This document shows positions 11,727-21,418 of a stretch of DNA of 64,000 nucleotides, piece by piece (the first letter of the stretch is position 1; every line of letters starts with the position of its first letter). The DNA lies in NCBI GenBank assembly GCA_014529385.2, contig CM043958.1, positions 84,319,025 through 84,383,024 of the forward strand, given 5' to 3'. The position numbers were made by a program, and so were the translations under genes. This stretch comes from Adiantum capillus-veneris. Taxonomy: Eukaryota; Streptophyta; Polypodiopsida; Polypodiales; Pteridaceae. The notes under the pieces are model-generated. The model had not been told where the DNA came from. It searched no databases and worked only from the letters and a program-made list of their open reading frames with translations.

Positions 11727-11925
11727 AGGCCATTTCTACACACATTCCTGTAGTGTGAAGTTGATGCAACAAGGTGAGTGTGAGGTGGTGAGAGTGAAGC
11801 AAGGCGGGAGCTCCATTAAGGGTATAATCCCTTTGTAAACTACTTCTTGTTTTGAAGTACTAAAGCCATTGAGTGGCTGCTTTCCCGTGGACGTAGCCCA
11901 CATTGGGTGAACCACGTATATCGTG

Positions 11926-11930
<5 letters not shown>

Positions 11931-11973
<43 letters not shown>
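11931..11973 (+). repeat. (TC)n microsatellite in C1 5' LTR
   Basis: About 21 TC units in the transcribed part of the LTR; only about 12 units in the 3' LTR (16781-16804). The difference is microsatellite slippage after insertion or during reverse transcription. Confidence 0.95.
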
Positions 11974-11976
<3 letters not shown>

Positions 11977-12062
11977 CTATAATCTCGTGTATATAAATCT
12001 GTCTCTCTCCATTAAGTAATCTACTCAATTATCTATTTAGCTACGTCTTATTTCCTAACAAC

Positions 12063-12074
12063 TGGTATCAGATC
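12063..12074 (+). other. C1 primer-binding site (initiator tRNA-Met)
   Basis: TGGTATCAGATC, matching the standard plant TGGTATCAGAGC site with one change, two bases after the LTR end. Confidence 0.9.
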
Positions 12075-12133
12075 AAGGTTTGCTCGTAGCTAAATTATCT
12101 CAAGGAAAGGATTCCTTGAATTGAGTGGGAGTT

Positions 12134-15100
12134 ATGGCGGAGGAAGGGAAGCTCAAGATTGAGAAGTTCAACGGCAAAAACTACCAACATTGGAAGATGC
12201 AGATTGAAGACTATCTCTACCAAAAGGACCTCTATTTGCCACTAGGCGGTCTTGCGAAGAAGCCCGCAACAATGGCAGATGAAGCATGGATTGTCCTTGA
12301 TCGAAAGGCACTGGGAACAATCCGGTTAAGCTTGGCGTCAACGGTGGCCTTCAATGTTTCGGAGATGAAGACCACGGAGGACTTGATGAAGTCACTTGAC
12401 GACTTCTATGAGAAACCATCGGCATCCAATAAGGTATTTCTTATGAAGCGCTTGTTCAATCTAAAGATGGCAGAGAATGGTTCAGTTGCAGAACACCTAA
12501 ATGACTTTAACACAAACATAAGTCAACTTCGATCAGTGAAAATCAATTTCGATGACGAAGTGCGAGCTCTCCTTATACTATCATCTCTACCGGATAGTTG
12601 GGACAGCCTTGTGATGGCTGTAAGTAATTCTATCTCTGGCACAAATACTCTTAAGTTTGATGATGTTGTGGGTGTTCTCCTAAGTGAGGAAATGCGAAGG
12701 AGAAGCACAGGAGAATCATCAAGTGCTGCACTGTCAGTGGAAACAAGAGGAAGGCCTAAGGAAAGGTTCAAAAACCAAAAGGGTCGTGATCGCTCAAGGC
12801 GGAGCAAGTCACGCACAAAGTCAGTTCTTGAATGTTGGAACTGCGGCAAGAAGGGCCATGTCAAGAAGGATTGCTGGTCCAAGAAGAAGAAGGAGACAGA
12901 GTCTCAAGAGAACAAGCCAACATCGGAGGCCAATGTGGCAGGTAAAGTAGAGCAAGATGCTCTAATTCTCTCATTAGACAATGTGTCTAATTCGTGGATA
13001 GTAGATTCGGGGGCTTCATTCCATGCGACACCACACAAGCAACATTTCCAAGACTACACCAAAGGTAATTTTGGGTATGTATACTTGGGAGATGATGAAG
13101 CTTGTGAGATTGTTGGCAAAGGTACAGTTTCTGTCAAAACTGCTAACGGAAATGAATGGAAGCTTAAAGGTGTTAGGCATGTTCCTTCTCTTCGCAAAAA
13201 TTTAATCTCTACAGGACAATTGGACGATGAAGGTCACAACATTGCATTCGGAAACAAACGGTGGAAGATCTCAAAGGGATCTTTGGTGGTTGCCAAGGGT
13301 GAAAAAGTCAGGACACTTTACTTGTGTACTGTTAGCACGCAACCTTCAGCTTGTGCAGCAACTACAAAAGTTGACAGTGCGGTGTGGCACTACCGACTTG
13401 GGCATATGAGTGCCAAAGGAATGCAAATCCTTCAAACAAAGAAGCTTCTACCAGGTTTGAAAGAAGTGGACTTAGAGTTCTGTGAAGATTGTGTTTATGG
13501 TAAACAAAAGAGGGTAAAATTTCAAAAATCAGGAAATGAAAGAAAAAATAAAAAACTTGAGTTGGTTCATTCTGATGTTTGGGGTCCTGCAAGTACACCA
13601 TCACTTGATGGCTCATTGTACTATGTAACATTCATAGACGATGCAACTAGAAAAACATGGGTTTATGTCATGAAGAATAAATCCGATGTATTTTCCATAT
13701 TTCAAAGGTGGAAAGCCTTTGTGGAGAATGAAACAGGTACCAAGGTTAAATGCCTCAGATCCGACAATGGAGGCGAATATTGCAGCCAAGCTTTTGAAAG
13801 CTTTTGTGCTAGCAATGGAATTCGGAGGCAAAGGACAACCCCAAGGACACCTCAACAAAATGGGATTTCGGAAAGGATGAACAGGACAATCATGGAGCGA
13901 GCACGAAGCATGCGGCTACATGCAGGCCTACCGCTTGAGCTTTGGGCGGAAGCTGTAAGTACGTCTGTGTACTTAATCAACCGGTCACCCTCAACAGCAT
14001 TGGATGGGGGAGTTCCAGAAGAGGCATGGACAGGTAAACCGGTGAATTATGCATTTCTCAAAGTGTTTGGGTGTGAGGCTTTCATGCACATAGATAGAAG
14101 CCTAAGATCAAAGCTAGATGCAAAGTCCAAAAAGTGTTTCTTCATTGGCTATGGAGAAGGTGACTTTGGGTATCGCCTATGGAATCCTGAAGATGGTAAA
14201 ATCTTAAGGAGTAGGGATGTAATTTTTAACGAACAAAATATGTACAAAGATTACTTAGAAAGAAAACAAACAAAAGAAACAGGTGATGAGTACATGGAGC
14301 TTGAGGATGGTGAAGACTCAAGGACTGCAAACGGTGACAATGTGCAACAACGTCAACCAAATGAGGAGCCTCAACCTATTCCCCGAAGATCTACAAGAGC
14401 AAGTAGACCTCCAGAAAGGTTTGTTCCTTCCTTCAACCATCTTTTGATCTCAGATTCTGGAGAGCCGGAATCATATGAAGAAGCTATGCAACATGAATCC
14501 AAAGAAGAATGGACGAAGAGCATGCAAGTGGAGATGGACTCACTACATCGCAACCAAACATGGGAGTTGGTTGAGTTACCTAAAGGTAAGCGTGCACTTC
14601 AAAACAAATGGGTGTACAAGTTGAAGGAAGAAGAAGGTTGGAAGAAAAGGTACAAGTCTAGGCTTGTGGTAAAAGGGTTTTCTCAAAAGAAAGGTATTGA
14701 CTTCAATGAAATATTTTCTCCTGTTGTAAAAATGAACTCAATTAGGCTTGTCTTAAGCCTTGTGGCTGCTCATGATTTAAATCTCGAGCAAATGGATGTA
14801 AATACGGCATTCCCTCACGGTGACTTAGAGGTGGAAATCTACATGCTTCAACCAAAGGGGTATGAAGTAAAAGATAAGGAGAAAATGGTTTGCAGATTAA
14901 AGAAGAGCTTGTATGGTTTAAAGCAAGCATCAAGACAATGGTACTTGAAGTTTGATCGATGGATGTTGGATCATGGATTCACAAGATGCAACTCGGATCA
15001 CTGCGTCTACACGAAGAATTTGGGAGATGGTAAATTCATCATCCTAATGTTGTATGTTGATGACATGTTGATTGCAAGTGCTAACATGCAGGACATCAAA

Positions 15101-16015
15101 GACCTAAACGAGGAGTTGTCTAAATCTTTTTCAATGAAAGATTTAGGTGCTGCAAAGAGGATACTTGGTATGAAAATATCAAGGGACAGGACGAAGAAGA
15201 CAATAAAGCTATCTCAAGAAGATTACATCAAGAAGGTACTAGAAAGGTTTGCAATGCAAAATGCAAAACCAGTTTCTACACCTTTGGCTGGTCATTTTAA
15301 ACTAACGAAGGATATGTGTCCAAAGACACAAGAGGAGATAGCTTATATGTCTAAAGTTCAATATGCTGCAGCGGTAGGTTCTCTAATGTATGCTATGGTC
15401 TGGACAAGGCCAGACATTGCACATGCAGTGGGAGTTGTGAGTAGGTTCATGGACAACCCAGGTAAAGAGCATTGGCAAGCTGTGAAGTGGATACTTAGGT
15501 ATCTAAAAGGGACAACAACAAATGCTTTGTATTTTGGAGGAACTGATATTTTTCTAGAAGGGCATGCTGATGCAGATATGGCAGGTGACAAAGATACTCG
15601 AAGGAGCACTACTGGCTATGTGTTCACGGTTGGAGGCACAGCAGTAAGCTGGGCTTCAAAGCTGCAGAAAGTGGTTTCACTTTCTACCACGGAAGCAGAG
15701 TATGTAGCAATGACGGAGGCAAGCAAAGAAATTCTGTGGCTTCACAGATTCTTAGAAGAGCTTGGATTCAAACAAGACAATTGTGTCTTGTACAGTGATA
15801 GCCAAAGCGCTATCCATCTTGCGAAGAACTCAGCCTTTCATTCAAGGACAAAGCACATTGAGGTGAGATATCACTTCATACGCACTCTTTTGGAAGAGGG
15901 ACAACTAAAGCTAGGAAAGGTGCATACAAGTGAAAATCCTGCAGACATGTTTACAAAGGTGGTCAACAAGGAGAAGTTGAGCTTTTTCTCATCTTCAATC
16001 GGCATTCAAGGATAA
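12134..16015 (+). CDS. C1 Gag-Pol polyprotein, intact Ty1/copia
   Basis: One frame of 1293 codons encodes the whole element. The ATG at 12134 (MAEEGKLKIEKFNGKNY) is the first good start after the leader. Gag covers about residues 1-270 and ends with a CCHC knuckle at 234-247 (CWNCGKKGHVKKDC). The protease has DSGA at about 291-294. The integrase has a zinc domain (HYRLGH...CEDC) and catalytic D481, D544 and E580, spaced DX35E. RT has the YVDD box at 974-977 and RNase H follows (SLSTTEAEYVA). It ends in an ENPADMFTK segment as in Tnt1/Tork elements. The usual AFLHGDL of RT reads AFPHGDL here. No stop or frameshift was seen, so it may encode an active set of proteins. Confidence 0.93.
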   Translation: MAEEGKLKIEKFNGKNYQHWKMQIEDYLYQKDLYLPLGGLAKKPATMADEAWIVLDRKALGTIRLSLASTVAFNVSEMKTTEDLMKSLDDFYEKPSASNKVFLMKRLFNLKMAENGSVAEHLNDFNTNISQLRSVKINFDDEVRALLILSSLPDSWDSLVMAVSNSISGTNTLKFDDVVGVLLSEEMRRRSTGESSSAALSVETRGRPKERFKNQKGRDRSRRSKSRTKSVLECWNCGKKGHVKKDCWSKKKKETESQENKPTSEANVAGKVEQDALILSLDNVSNSWIVDSGASFHATPHKQHFQDYTKGNFGYVYLGDDEACEIVGKGTVSVKTANGNEWKLKGVRHVPSLRKNLISTGQLDDEGHNIAFGNKRWKISKGSLVVAKGEKVRTLYLCTVSTQPSACAATTKVDSAVWHYRLGHMSAKGMQILQTKKLLPGLKEVDLEFCEDCVYGKQKRVKFQKSGNERKNKKLELVHSDVWGPASTPSLDGSLYYVTFIDDATRKTWVYVMKNKSDVFSIFQRWKAFVENETGTKVKCLRSDNGGEYCSQAFESFCASNGIRRQRTTPRTPQQNGISERMNRTIMERARSMRLHAGLPLELWAEAVSTSVYLINRSPSTALDGGVPEEAWTGKPVNYAFLKVFGCEAFMHIDRSLRSKLDAKSKKCFFIGYGEGDFGYRLWNPEDGKILRSRDVIFNEQNMYKDYLERKQTKETGDEYMELEDGEDSRTANGDNVQQRQPNEEPQPIPRRSTRASRPPERFVPSFNHLLISDSGEPESYEEAMQHESKEEWTKSMQVEMDSLHRNQTWELVELPKGKRALQNKWVYKLKEEEGWKKRYKSRLVVKGFSQKKGIDFNEIFSPVVKMNSIRLVLSLVAAHDLNLEQMDVNTAFPHGDLEVEIYMLQPKGYEVKDKEKMVCRLKKSLYGLKQASRQWYLKFDRWMLDHGFTRCNSDHCVYTKNLGDGKFIILMLYVDDMLIASANMQDIKDLNEELSKSFSMKDLGAAKRILGMKISRDRTKKTIKLSQEDYIKKVLERFAMQNAKPVSTPLAGHFKLTKDMCPKTQEEIAYMSKVQYAAAVGSLMYAMVWTRPDIAHAVGVVSRFMDNPGKEHWQAVKWILRYLKGTTTNALYFGGTDIFLEGHADADMAGDKDTRRSTTGYVFTVGGTAVSWASKLQKVVSLSTTEAEYVAMTEASKEILWLHRFLEELGFKQDNCVLYSDSQSAIHLAKNSAFHSRTKHIEVRYHFIRTLLEEGQLKLGKVHTSENPADMFTKVVNKEKLSFFSSSIGIQG

Positions 16016-16063
16016 GAAGCCAGAATGGAAAGCAGTCACAGGTTTGGTTTGGAGATCAGTCTC

Positions 16064-16075
16064 CAAGTGGGAGAT
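16064..16075 (+). other. C1 polypurine tract
   Basis: AAGTGGGAGAT directly before the 3' LTR; this purine-rich run primes plus-strand DNA synthesis. Confidence 0.8.
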
Positions 16076-16891
16076 TGTTAAGTATGGAGCCTGATTTACC
16101 CTTGTAATTTTCTGTGGTAAAAGCGCACATTTGTAAGGCCCCATTATGAGGAGAAGCCATTGTGCGTGAAGGAAAATCACTCATCGGAAACCAAAATTTT
16201 CACGGACAAGAATCAGGGGCAACTTTAAAGGCCTCGAGGGCGGAGGCCCCCGAGACTTTTTTTTTCGCCGGAATATTCTTTTTCGCCGAAATATTATGGC
16301 CGGATGGCGGCCGGAAAGTGGTCGGAAAACAACGAGCCGGTTGGCCGGTGGCCGGTAGTCAATGGCCGATGGCCGGTGGTCGGAAGTCAATGGCCGGTGG
16401 CCGGTGGTCGGAAGTCAATGGCCGGTGGCTGGTGGCCGAATTCAAAAGCGTCCTTGTCTTCTCAAGGGCGGCCACACATGGGCGGACTGGAGGGTCCGAT
16501 TTCGACTTATTCGCACAAGGGCAGCTACACATGGCTGTCTCTCATAAGAGAGGGCAGCCCTTTTGGCCTATAAAAGGAGGCCATTTCTACACACATTCCT
16601 GTAGTGTGAAGTTGATGCAACAAGGTGAGTGTGAGGTGGTGAGAGTGAAGCAAGGCGGGAGCTCCATTAAGGGTATAATCCCTTTGTAAACTACTTCTTG
16701 TTTTGAAGTACTAAAGCCATTGAGTGGCTGCTTTCCCGTGGACGTAGCCCACATTGGGTGAACCACTTATATCGTGTGTACTCTCTCTCTCTCTCTCTCT
16801 CTCTACTCTATAATCTCGTGTATATAAATCTGTCTCTCTCCATTAAGTAATCTACTCAATTATCTATTTAGCTACGTCTTATTTCCTAACA
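16076..16891 (+). repeat. C1 3' LTR (816 bp)
   Basis: Same edges as the 5' LTR. It has three minisatellite units (16359-16440), the TATA box, a short (CT)n and a GC-rich block at about 16224-16289 with an inverted repeat (CCTCGAGGGC...GCCCCCGAG) that is missing from the 5' LTR. Confidence 0.95.
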
Positions 16892-16896
16892 TGGTC

Positions 16897-17550
16897 AAGA
16901 AAGGGGTAATTGAGCTCCAAGACTTTGAGTTCTCTTTTCTAGTGGAAGACAGTACAAGGGCTACCCTAGCTGATTTGTTGACTTACAAGGAGAATCCCCT
17001 CCTTGTTAAGGAAGAGGTCGTGAGAAGAGTAGTTGAAGAAGTACCATAGATCATCAATGCATGTTTTTTGTTCTTTGATGGCTCATACAGAAAGAGCTAT
17101 GATGCAGCTTCACGGGGTATATCACTTTATGATCTAGAGGGGAAGCTAGTATGCAAGAGAGGGTTCAAATTGGATGCACATAGTAACAATGAGGCTGAAT
17201 ATGCTACTTTGGAAGCCGGATTATACATTTGTTTGAAGCATGGGATTAGAAGGTTGAGCATAAAAGGTGATGCCTTGTTAGTTGTGAAGCAAGTGTTGGG
17301 TGTGTGGAAGAGCAAGAACACCTCATTGAAGGAAATGTATTTCAGAATTAAAGGCCTGTTAAAAAAGTTCGAAGCATGGCGCATCAGACACATTAAACGT
17401 GCTCTATATGGAAAGGCACATGAAGCAGCTCAAAGCATGATTGGGGAGCTATCTGTGTTGAAGAACAATTCACCTCTTTATCATGGCCGGGAAAGTTTGG
17501 CTCTAGAAGAGGAGTTTTTGCTAACAGAAATCATACCTCAAGACATTTAG
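16897..17550 (+). pseudogene. Element X RNase H end and second (Tat-type) RNase H
   Basis: After C1 the X frame resumes (VIELQDFEF) to a TAG near 17047, the end of the first RNase H. From 17068 there is a second RNase H fold of the kind found in Tat-group elements: FFDGSY with the first Asp, NNEAEYATLEAGL with Glu, IKGDALLV with the next Asp, and an LYGKAHEAA-like last helix. The catalytic residues are visible. A frame of 160 codons is open to 17550. The domain would help remove RNA primers and template. Confidence 0.75.
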
Positions 17551-17967
17551 AAGTCTAAGAAGTATGGTATTGTGCGTAGAGCATCTAGGTACAAATTGAT
17601 TGGTGATGTCTTGTACATGAAAGGGGTTGATCTTGTGTTGAGATGTGTACCTTGGTAGGAGGAGCTTTATAGAGTGTTGGAAGAGAATCATGAAGGTGCA
17701 TGTGCCGGCCATTTTTCTCTAAAGATCACCTTGCATAAGATCTTGCAAGAGCGGTATGTATGGCCTAGTTTGCACAAGGATTTTCAACATTGGTGTAGGT
17801 CTTGCAATAGGTGTCAACCATTTGGGAAGAGAGTGTTGAAGCGAGAGCTACAAAAAACCATTATGGCGTTTGATGTGTTTGAAAAGTGGGGGATTGATGC
17901 AATATGCCCGTTACCTATCACAAGCAGGGACAAAAGCTATATTTTGACTACAATGGACTATCTCTCT
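17551..17967 (+). pseudogene. Element X integrase, N-terminal part
   Basis: Past the TAG at 17548-17550 the frame reads a KLIGDVLYMK segment, then the HHCC zinc domain (HEGACAGH ... CRSCNRC) and the start of the catalytic core with the first Asp (KWGIDAICPLP). A TAG near 17657 (PW-stop-EE) breaks it. At 17967 the frame is cut by Y1; removing 17968-43280, which includes one copy of the TCTCT duplication, restores it. Confidence 0.8.
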
Positions 17968-18142
17968 TGTTAACCCTCATGGCTCATGGACACCCTATCA
18001 CCTACGAGACGGACGTTGTAACCTACGGTGGACATTGTATTATTTATTTGGTAGAGTCAGGTACCTGGCTTGTCAATCCAATAGGAAAAGGGTAAGAGTG
18101 ATCGCCGATGAGAGGCGCACTCTAACTAGAACATTCAACCAT
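17968..18142 (+). repeat. Inverted fragment of the Y LTR start at the left edge of Y1
   Basis: Begins TGTTAACCCTCATGG and follows the first 175 bases of the Y LTR (compare the reverse complement of 37313-37487), then diverges abruptly after GAACATTCAA. It points the opposite way from the other three Y LTRs. The flanking duplication TCTCT shows that this edge was a true integration end. Confidence 0.85.
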
Positions 18143-19380
18143 AAAAGGAATTTCTCATGAAATCATCGCCTAACTGATTACCTTTTCTTTGACCCCCCAA
18201 AGTCTTTTCACAGTGATTCAATTTTGATGTGTGTGCTTATTTTGTATGCCTTGGGTTTTTTGCTTTTCAAGGAAAAGCACCCACACTGGGAACCTCTAGG
18301 GCTCTAGTACCATAGGCGATACATGTGAGTGAAGTACCCAATCAAGCTGAGATTTCTCTTCCAGCTTAAGATTTTACATTGTGGCACTTTGATTTTTTGT
18401 TTGTTCGTTTTCAACATTTTAATTTTGTAACTTTGGGGGGTCATATAACACTGTTACCCTCCCCAGGCTCATCACATTAGTAAACTCCCTTTATAATACT
18501 TAAGCTAAAGGTCAATATGGTCAAGCCCAATAGAAAGCCCTAGTACATTTCACACAATGCTCCCTAAATCGGATTAGAACCTAAGTAACCATTGATTATT
18601 AGGAAGGCACTCCCCATGGTATTAAGAGAAGATCTCTAACACCTAACTTGGCCAAACTAGCTTAGTCGGACTGCTTGATTTTTAAATCTAGACAAGTGAT
18701 TATGACAAAAAATTCATTGAATTTAATGTTTGGTACTAAGCAAATGCGCTGAATATTATGCTACCAATCACAATCAAAGCAGACAAACATGGATGCAAAA
18801 AGATAAGGGGCAATGCTAATGGATAAGAAACACCTATTTGTGTCGATGGTCACGCTTGATTTGAAGTGTGAATGAGAGAAAGATCCCATGAAGGTCCAAA
18901 TCCTAACAACAGCAACATGTTCCTGTACACACTAAGAAACATAAAGAATACCTCTAGGAGGCACATCAGTGGGAAAAGGTACCAATACTTATTGAACACA
19001 ACAGTGTGAAAATATTACAAGGGTCATGTTCTTGTGCATAATGTGTTTTTATGATTTTGTGTTATGGCTCTTGCTATTTTACTTTTTTATCTTGTTTTTG
19101 TGAGTATAAGGCTTTATATATACATTCCCTAAGATTGGAGATTAAGAGGTTAGGGAGAAAGGTTGAGAGGGAAGCAAGTCAATGATGGATGTCAACAAAC
19201 ACTCCCCTCGTCCTTGGGTAGATCATACCGTTTGAAATGATGTTGTCACCCTTGAAACCAGTTGCTCCAAGTTGTTATAGGTGAAGGCTTTAACCAATAG
19301 TTTTCGACCGCTCTATGCATTTCATCTAGTTGCAAGGGTGGTAAGGTACTCTCCCATGATTTTATTTGCAACATCGTTGT
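18143..19380 (-). other. Y1 3' untranslated region, truncated
   Basis: From about 18190 this matches the 3' region of Y2 (25200-26900) in the same orientation, for example the CCTCTAGGGCTCTAGTACC block at 18291 and 25317. The 450 bases next to the polypurine tract in Y2 are missing here, as is the roughly 670-base segment holding the small frame at 25962-26384. No gene is supported. Confidence 0.6.
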
Positions 19381-19466
19381 AGGTGGTGAAATTACAACGG
19401 GAGGTGTAAACTCTTTCTTGCTTGTATGGATATGTACAATGGTAGGTGGAGGTTGTGTCGAAGCTT

Positions 19467-20345
19467 CTATTTTCGTATAGGAACTACATTTTCTTTCCCT
19501 GCTCCTGAGCTAGGTGGAACAAATCGTTCTTTCTTTCGTACCCAAACTAGCTCTGGAGCAGGTGTGTCGCATTCTGTGATTTTTTTCTTTCCACAATCTT
19601 CAATTTGTTTTTGAGCCATTGGATTGAGCTCACATGGGCCCGGTGATAAGTAAGAGCACAATTTACGTTTTGGCACCCAGATTTGATCATTTCCTTCATA
19701 GTAGCCTTGGGCTTCCAATAGTTTTTTAGTAATCCAACGCAACATTTCTTTACATTTCTTGGGGTGAATGGGACGTCTCTTACCAAATTGCTGTCTTTTA
19801 GCATTGGCTATGGTTGCTAAAGAAGCTTTAGGGACCCACTTGTTTTCTTTGTTATATTCGGATGGGTCTTGTGTGTCTCAACCTTTTTTTCAGCTACATC
19901 AGTTGAAGCTCTAGAGACTTGGGCTATGGGGACATATGGTTCAACCTCTTGGACATGCAATGTTTTGGGTTTTATTTTCTTAAGAGGCAATATCTCAGGG
20001 ACTATGGCTTGCGTGGCAAGGCTAAGAGTTGGTTTCCGTGTTGTGACACCCCCTATCCCCCAATCAATAGTGCATTTGGTGGCTATCATCCACATGCATC
20101 CTAGGTTTATATTACCCTCCATAGTCCCAACAGGCATGACCAAAAAGTCTTGAGCTACAACCCCATCTTCATAACTGACAGAAGTGTGCCAGATTCCAAA
20201 AACTGTAGTTTTTTTCTTGTTGACACCCTTGACTTGGATAATACTCTCAGATAGAGGTGGCTTCCCTAACTGACACCACACCCCATATGATAGCAGATTA
20301 TATTTAGCACCCGTGTCCAATAAGGCATTATATAGCACTTTTCCA
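19467..20345 (-). pseudogene. Y1 C-terminal second retropepsin-like domain (DTG intact)
   Basis: Downstream of the integrase and in the same frame, parted from it only by a TGA where Y2 has CGA, is a second aspartic-protease-like domain. The strand NALLDTGAKYNLLS has a normal Asp-Thr-Gly, followed by a long beta-rich segment, a DFLVMPVG strand and NINLGCMWM, the counterpart of the ILGRPWL segment. A basic region rich in Lys/Arg with WVPK words follows (from about 19840, in shifted frames). Retroelements normally have one protease, before RT; the role of this one is unknown. Confidence 0.65.
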
Positions 20346-20371
20346 TAGGTGCTCTTTAGCTCAATAGGGTA

Positions 20372-21418
20372 TCATAGAGGTGTGTCAGAGTGCAACCAAT
20401 CCTCGTCGATTCCAACGTGGAATGCATGTGTGACTCCAAGGTTAGCCTCTCGTTGAGCTTGTATCTTCTTCAATTCTATTTGTGCCTTGGCTGCCTTTTT
20501 TGTATGGATGGCATGCAACTCCTCTTGGCTTAAAGGATCATAGTATCTTTTAAAGCTGCTCCCACTGAGGAATCCAATGGTTTCAACTCCATCAAGAGTC
20601 TCCACACGAATGGTTCCTTGTGGGGCGATCTCACATACTCTATATCGTCCTTTTCCCGCATATTTCAACTTTTTATTTTCGTTACGCACTCCATATATAA
20701 GGACTTTATCACCAACATTGATATCTTTGTTCTTTAGATGACGGTCAAACCATTTCTTCCTCCACAAGTGCATTTTTCACAGGTAATTGCCTCTCTTTAT
20801 CTAGCCTTTCAAGGATATATAATCGCTCAACTAAGGCGTTACCATCCCAACCTTCTTGAGCAGCTACTAGAAGACTAGGAACGACAAACTCCCATGGCAT
20901 AACCGCTTCGTGGCCATACACCATCTTGAATGGTGTGCAATTAATTGCAACTTTATACGCAGTATGATAAGCCCATAGAGCTGATGTAAGCTTTAAATCC
21001 CAATTGTGCGATGAGCTTCCACCGTTTTGGTTAAGATAGAGATTAAGGTCTTATTGGTGCTCTCAGCTTGGCCATTTTCTTGTGGATAATAAGGTGTGGA
21101 CTTATGGTGGGCTATCATGAAGTTAGTAGTGAGTTCTTTGATTACTCCATTTATAAAATGAGTACCATTGTCACTCACAATCTCAAAGAGACAACCAAAT
21201 CTTGTAATAATGTTCTCAAAGAGAAACTTGGCAGTTGACCTCGCATTAGCCTTTCGTGTTACCCTGGTTTCCGCCCACTTTGTTACATAGTCAGTGGCAA
21301 CGATAATATATCCAGATTGAGTGCTAAGAGCTGCCGGACTAATTGGGCCTACAAAGTCCAAACCCCATTTTTCAAATGGTTGAGTCACTTTAACAGGATG
21401 TAAGGGCATCCTATCCTT
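20372..21418 (-). pseudogene. Y1 integrase core and C-terminal domain
   Basis: Starts right after the TGA at 21419-21421. It holds the catalytic core: first Asp in KWGLDFVGP, second in IVSDNGTHF, Glu in NGQAESTNK. A one-base deletion near 21005, relative to Y2, ends the frame at 20993. The C-terminal part (WFDRHLKN, then a GDKVLIYGVRNE barrel and YRVCEI) is in another frame at 20372-20773. The enzyme would have joined cDNA to host DNA. It is inactive here. Confidence 0.8.

Larger units (their letters stand above)
11211..12060 (+). repeat. C1 5' LTR (850 bp)
   Basis: It begins TGTTAAGTATGG and ends TTTCCTAACA. It holds six units of a 28-bp GC-rich repeat, a TATA box and a (TC)21 run. Compared with the 3' LTR it has three extra minisatellite units and a longer TC run, and lacks a block of about 66 bases corresponding to 16224-16289. 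Confidence 0.95.
11211..16891 (+). mobile_element. C1: apparently intact Ty1/copia (Tork/Tnt1-like) element
   Basis: A complete LTR retrotransposon of 5681 bp: 5' LTR 11211-12060, primer-binding site, one uninterrupted polyprotein frame, polypurine tract, 3' LTR 16076-16891. The target-site duplication TGGTC is perfect (11206-11210 and 16892-16896). Domain order Gag-PR-IN-RT-RH is that of Ty1/copia. Apart from repeat-length changes and one indel block, the two LTRs differ by only about eight substitutions by eye, so insertion is recent compared with host element X. All visible catalytic residues are present. Confidence 0.95.

Noticed and set aside
11298-11838. Open frames of 69-134 aa with repeated GGRWPV/NGRWPVVGSQ words, also at 16162-16689
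   Set aside because: They are the 28-bp U3 minisatellite read in different frames. All frames stay open because the repeat has no stops; LTR position and frame-independence argue against a protein.
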